Below are positions 50,527 to 53,892 of a DNA stretch of 53,892 bases, piece after piece. The position numbers were made by a program, and so were the translations under genes. Numbering within the stretch: the first letter of the stretch is position 1; each line of letters opens with the position of its first letter. The notes below the pieces were generated by a model, which saw only the letters and a program-made list of their open reading frames with translations, had not been told where the DNA came from and made no database searches. Source of the stretch: Brevibacillus sp. (GTDB taxonomy: Bacteria > Bacillota > Bacilli > Brevibacillales > Brevibacillaceae); the NCBI GenBank assembly GCA_029240815.1, contig JARDZO010000016.1, positions 1 to 53,892 of the forward strand, given 5' to 3'.

Positions 50527-52116
50527 TTATTTAAATTCCGCTTCTCTTACGTAAATGCCACCGCTTGGGGTGATATATACACCTTCAACGTTGCTCCGTT
50601 TTCCATACAAAATTTCATCTACCGCGAGGAAAATCCATGGTGCTTCCTTGAATACATTTTCCTGTACAATCCCGTACAATTCTTTTTGTTTCGCCTGGTC
50701 TGAAGATTGAGTAGCTTCCTTGATGCTTTGGTCTACCTGATCGTTTTTGTAGAAAGCAGTATTAGCTCCGGTTGGCGGGAAGTTCTCGCTACTGAACAGG
50801 GAGCGCATCGCGTTATCCGGATCTGCGGATGACCAGCTGACATACCACATGTTCATTTTTGCTTCTTGCGGTGACTTAATGTTATAGATCTCATCTGACA
50901 AAGTAGCTTCTTCCATTGATTTCACATCGACAGTGATGCCGACTTTTTGCAATTGCTGTTGGATGAACTGCATGCCCTTCATGGTATCCGAGTTGGTATT
51001 GCCCCAGATTTCGGTTGAAAAGCCATTTTCATAACCTGCTTCTTTCAGCAATTGCTTGGCTTTCTCAACGTTGTATTCATAAACACCTTGCTTTGCGTAA
51101 TGCGCGATCGTAGGAGACATGACCGATTCCAGCTTAGCTCCATACCCTGCTTTTACGACTTTAATGAACGCATCTTTGTCGACCGCATAGTTGATAGCTT
51201 GTCTGACACGAGGGTCATCAAATGGCTTTTTCACCATATTGATGGAAACATAACGGGTAATCGTAGAAGGAGTGCGCTCTACCTTAACTCCCTCTGCTCC
51301 ACTCAATGCCTCTACTTGTTGTTCAGGCAGCGGGTAGATGACATCCGCCTCTCCTGTTTTAAGCATCGCTACGCGAGAACCGTTTTCAGGGACTGGCTTG
51401 TAGGTGATTTTAGCAACCTTGGCAGCGCCTTTGTTCCAGTGATCCTGATTCAGCTCCACCGTCAGATGATCTCCTTGCACCCACTCCACAAATTTGTACG
51501 GACCAGTACCTACAGGGTTTTTCGCGATGTCTTTCCCATACTTCTCGAGCGCTGCTGGACTAATGATCCCTGTTGTGAATTTGTTGATCATGGCACTAAA
51601 CGGTTGTTTCAGGGTCACCTTTACCGTGTACTCGTCTACAACATCGGTGCTTTTGATGTATTTATAATTTCGATAAGCACGCAGATTGTTTTCTTCCTTG
51701 CTCATGCGATCAAAGTTGATTTTGACTGCTTCTGCATTAAACGGCGTACCATCATGGAATTTTACGTTTTGGCGCAGTTTGAATGTGTATTCGGTAGCAT
51801 CAGCGTTAGCTGAATATTCAGTCGATAATCCAGGAATCAATTTTAAATCTTTGTCGTAGATCATAAGACCCTCGAACATTGCACTCTGTACCCCTGAAGA
51901 CAAGGCGTCGCCTGTATTTTGCGGGTCCATCGTGATGAAGTTTTCGTTGACCGCCACCACCAGCTGCTCTTTTTGTTTCGCTGGGGCTTCTCCTGCATTG
52001 GAAGTCGGCGGACCTGCATTGCCGCCGGTACTGCCATTGCCACTGGAACATCCAAATAGTAAAGCTACTGAAAAAAGCAAGACAGATGCAGCTCGCAAAT
52101 AAGACACTTTTTTCAT
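50527..52116 (-). CDS. Substrate-binding lipoprotein of SBP_bac_5 (GsiB/DppA-like) type
   Basis: 529 residues. A lipobox (SVALLFGCSS, Cys about 23) and a Gly/Ser-rich linker precede the large SBP_bac_5 domain: NENFITMDPQNTGDALSSGVQSAMFEGL, HDGTPFNAEAVKINFDRM, NPVGTGPYKFVEW, DDPRVRQAINYAVDK. The family binds peptides, glutathione, nickel, opines or oligosaccharides. The genes around it are sugar-type oxidoreductases, so a glycoside or sugar-derived opine is more likely than a plain peptide. AAGGGGGAAAAGG precedes the ATG. Confidence 0.9.
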   Translation of the reverse strand: MKKVSYLRAASVLLFSVALLFGCSSGNGSTGGNAGPPTSNAGEAPAKQKEQLVVAVNENFITMDPQNTGDALSSGVQSAMFEGLMIYDKDLKLIPGLSTEYSANADATEYTFKLRQNVKFHDGTPFNAEAVKINFDRMSKEENNLRAYRNYKYIKSTDVVDEYTVKVTLKQPFSAMINKFTTGIISPAALEKYGKDIAKNPVGTGPYKFVEWVQGDHLTVELNQDHWNKGAAKVAKITYKPVPENGSRVAMLKTGEADVIYPLPEQQVEALSGAEGVKVERTPSTITRYVSINMVKKPFDDPRVRQAINYAVDKDAFIKVVKAGYGAKLESVMSPTIAHYAKQGVYEYNVEKAKQLLKEAGYENGFSTEIWGNTNSDTMKGMQFIQQQLQKVGITVDVKSMEEATLSDEIYNIKSPQEAKMNMWYVSWSSADPDNAMRSLFSSENFPPTGANTAFYKNDQVDQSIKEATQSSDQAKQKELYGIVQENVFKEAPWIFLAVDEILYGKRSNVEGVYITPSGGIYVREAEFK

Positions 52117-52191
52117 GACCTTTTCCCCCTTACAATTTGTTATCTGATAGATGCAATCTGGATGTCCCCTGAGAGATTTCTAGCCGACTAC

Positions 52192-53256
52192 TTACAAAAA
52201 ATGAACTTCACGCCCGGTTTGTGCGGACTCGTAAATTCCACAAAGGATTTTCATCATCTCTACACCATCTTGTACGGGACTCAGGGTCTGCTTTTCGCCC
52301 AGTACGCAGGAAATGAAATGATCGATTTCATTTTGAAAGCCTTGTTTAAAATCAAACGATAATTTATCGAGCTGTGGGCTGACGTTTAGAATCGTATCGT
52401 GCTTTTCGGTGACGATCGAAAGCTGCGGCTCTACCTCGGCGCCACCTTTGTCACCATACAGCTTGACCGACAGCTCTTCTTTTTTCGTAGCGTGAAGCGT
52501 GTAGCTTACGTCCACCATAAGCGAAGCACCGTTTTCAAAACGGATGAGCGCGTTGGCCATATCTTCTACTGAATTTTGGGTAGGATCGTAATCTGCCGCT
52601 TTGTAAAAGGAGAGGTTCTTGACGTTGGAGCGATTCCCTAACTTGTTGTATGTATTCCCACTAACCGACTTTACCTTTGGACAGCCCATCAGGTACCAGC
52701 ATAGGTCAATGACATGAACCCCTAAGTCGATCAGCGGTCCTCCTCCTGATCTTTCTTTATCTGCGAACCATCCACCAGGATTGCCTAGCCGACGCAAGCA
52801 AGATGCTTTGGCGTAATAGATTTCCCCCAAATCTCCAGCATCTATGAATTGCTTCACAAGTTGGGCATTCGTATCGTATCTGCGGACAAATCCGACTTGC
52901 ATGACTTTTCCACTCTGTTTTACCGCTTCTTCGATTTCGAATGCGCTTTCTACTGATGTGCTTAAAGGCTTTTCAACCAGAACGTGCTTGCCTGCTTGTA
53001 ACGCAGCGATAGAGATATCTGCATGAGTGTTATTCCATGTGCAAATGCTTACAGCGTCTACTTCTTGGTCTGCAAATACATCTTCCAAATTGCTGTAATA
53101 CGCTTTGGCATTGTAAGTTTGCGCTTTTTCCTTCGCTCGTTCTTCGTTGAAATCTACGACTGCATAAACCTCTGCTCGTCCATTCTGCTGGTACGATTGC
53201 AAGTGCATGTCAGAAATAGAACCTGCTCCGATAACGGCAACCTTTACTTTGCTCAT
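52192..53256 (-). CDS. Gfo/Idh/MocA-family dehydrogenase (first gene of Opp operon)
   Basis: 354 residues. A complete NAD loop VAVIGAGSISDMHLQSYQQ, the catalytic Lys in HVLVEKPLSTS and His in GGPLIDLGVHVIDLCWYLMG. Intact and probably active on a cyclitol, aldose or glycoside. AGGAGG lies seven bases before the ATG. It is the first gene behind the operator-covered promoter and 75 bases upstream of the binding-protein gene. Confidence 0.9.
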   Translation of the reverse strand: MSKVKVAVIGAGSISDMHLQSYQQNGRAEVYAVVDFNEERAKEKAQTYNAKAYYSNLEDVFADQEVDAVSICTWNNTHADISIAALQAGKHVLVEKPLSTSVESAFEIEEAVKQSGKVMQVGFVRRYDTNAQLVKQFIDAGDLGEIYYAKASCLRRLGNPGGWFADKERSGGGPLIDLGVHVIDLCWYLMGCPKVKSVSGNTYNKLGNRSNVKNLSFYKAADYDPTQNSVEDMANALIRFENGASLMVDVSYTLHATKKEELSVKLYGDKGGAEVEPQLSIVTEKHDTILNVSPQLDKLSFDFKQGFQNEIDHFISCVLGEKQTLSPVQDGVEMMKILCGIYESAQTGREVHFL

Positions 53257-53315
53257 GATTTGCCTCCTAAGAGATGACTTCTTGGCAAGTTAATTTTTTC
53301 ATTGGAGTAATTAAC

Positions 53316-53336
53316 TAGATAATACATAATTATCTA
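53316..53336 (-). promoter_or_regulatory. Perfect inverted repeat operator over the Opp-operon promoter
   Basis: TAGATAAT-ACATA-ATTATCTA has 8-bp perfect arms and covers the -10 and most of the spacer of the promoter below. AGTTAATTA-type AT-rich repeats flank it. A ROK repressor is the likely ligand. Confidence 0.7.
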
Positions 53337-53347
53337 AATCTTTTCAA
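53319..53347 (-). promoter_or_regulatory. Sigma-A promoter of the Opp/oxidoreductase operon
   Basis: TTGAAA (complement of 53342-53347), 17 bases, TATTAT (complement of 53319-53324). It is about 63 bases upstream of the first dehydrogenase gene and lies just after the ROK gene. Confidence 0.7.
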
Positions 53348-53358
53348 TATAAAGTTAA

Positions 53359-53892
53359 TTAAATAATCTGAATTTCTCTCTCTTGCTCCCACTCTGAAAA
53401 AAGAAGACCTGCCGCTCCCATCACACCTGATTTCGTTCCCAGTCTGTTCAGCTCGATACGTACTTGGCTAGCTAAACCAGGTATGCAGCGCTCTCCAACA
53501 GTCCTTTCAATTTCTTGCAAAATGATTGGAGCCGTATTCATGACGCCGCCCCCAAAGACGATTACTTCTGGATTAAACAAATAAATCAGGTTGGTTGCGC
53601 CTATCCCTAAATAAAAGCCAGCCTCCTTTACCAGCTCGATCGAATAACGGTCGCCCTGCAAGGCTGCTTCACCAATTTGCTTAGCGGTTGGATTCGCGCA
53701 CCCTTCCAATACGCTTCCGGAAAAAGAGGAAGCTGCGCTGGCAAGTCTTGTACGGGCTACATTTTCAATCGCTGTACCTGACGCGTAATTCTCCAGGCAC
53801 CCCCTGTTCCCACAACGACAGATAGGTCCGTTCCAATCAATCGAAATGTGCCCAAACTCACCTGCACTACCATCATTTCCTGAGAGTAAGCG
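53359..53892 (-). CDS. ROK-family protein, C-terminal part (5' end outside window)
   Basis: The frame is open to the right edge. 177 residues are visible: SGNDGSAGEFGHISIDW, the zinc motif CRCGNRGCLENYASG, and FNPEVIVFGGGVMNT near the C-terminus. It may be a sugar kinase or a second ROK repressor; the diagnostic N-terminus is not in the window. An internal start at 53709 is not needed. It is on the same strand as and immediately upstream of the operator and promoter of the dehydrogenase/Opp operon. Confidence 0.85.
   Translation of the reverse strand, partial: RLLSGNDGSAGEFGHISIDWNGPICRCGNRGCLENYASGTAIENVARTRLASAASSFSGSVLEGCANPTAKQIGEAALQGDRYSIELVKEAGFYLGIGATNLIYLFNPEVIVFGGGVMNTAPIILQEIERTVGERCIPGLASQVRIELNRLGTKSGVMGAAGLLFSEWEQEREIQII

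Noticed and set aside
53359..53709. Short stand-alone ROK protein starting at 53709
   Set aside because: The frame is open to the window edge and contains the ROK zinc motif upstream of that codon, so the gene simply continues beyond the window.

Overview
The window looks like chromosomal DNA of a spore-forming Gram-positive of the Paenibacillaceae, most likely Brevibacillus. The support is an immune-inhibitor-A (M6) metalloprotease with Spo0A boxes in front of it, an SLH-type surface protein, AGGAGG-type ribosome sites with frequent GTG starts, sigma-A and sigma-54 promoters, a cre-like site with an HPr that carries both His15 and Ser46, and a BmrCD-type ABC exporter. The genus is inference. 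I see no rRNA, tRNA, CRISPR array, insertion sequence or phage genes.

Layout. 1-1.6 kb: the end of a heptad-repeat coiled-coil protein, a small Pro/Gln/Met-rich protein and a JAMM (M67) peptidase. 1.6-5.2 kb: fixABCX (electron-bifurcating ETF) plus a 56-residue protein. 5.4-9.4 kb: the secreted protease and an orphan sensor kinase. 9.5-17.3 kb: a ten-gene, one-direction cluster with a PRD/EIIB regulator, amidohydrolase, small PRD protein, SFCGS protein, DUF4312, two membrane proteins (DUF4311, DUF4310), a DgaE-like PLP lyase, a KDGP-aldolase-like protein and a private HPr. I believe this is the conserved cluster named after Enterococcus EF_0829-EF_0839, whose substrate I do not know. 17.4-24.6 kb: an M20 hydrolase, cysK, an anchored coiled-coil protein, and a LysR / MFS / M24 locus in which the MFS gene has lost TM6 and is frameshifted. 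25-26.3 kb: an SLH-like protein and a gene-poor stretch.

26.3-36.9 kb: an eight-gene operon (SDR, GcvPA-like, GcvPB-like, amino-acid ABC importer, RocB-like M20 hydrolase, second SDR) behind a near-perfect -24/-12 sigma-54 promoter with inverted-repeat upstream sites. Its divergent enhancer-binding activator is split by a frameshift that seems to have removed half of a PAS domain. 37-42.3 kb: a copper-amine-oxidase-N-like secreted protein and a TetR-controlled heterodimeric ABC exporter. 42.4-53.9 kb: a catabolic operon with a dipeptide/opine/oligosaccharide-type ABC importer, three Gfo/Idh/MocA proteins (one apparently without catalytic residues), a sugar isomerase/epimerase-type TIM barrel and two ROK proteins.

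The three large catabolic clusters share one design: an importer or membrane module, a few unusual enzymes and a dedicated regulator. None has an obvious named substrate. The most promising candidates for an undescribed system are the PTS-flavoured DUF4310/4311/4312 cluster and the sigma-54 operon, which carries divergent glycine-decarboxylase subunits without GcvT or GcvH.
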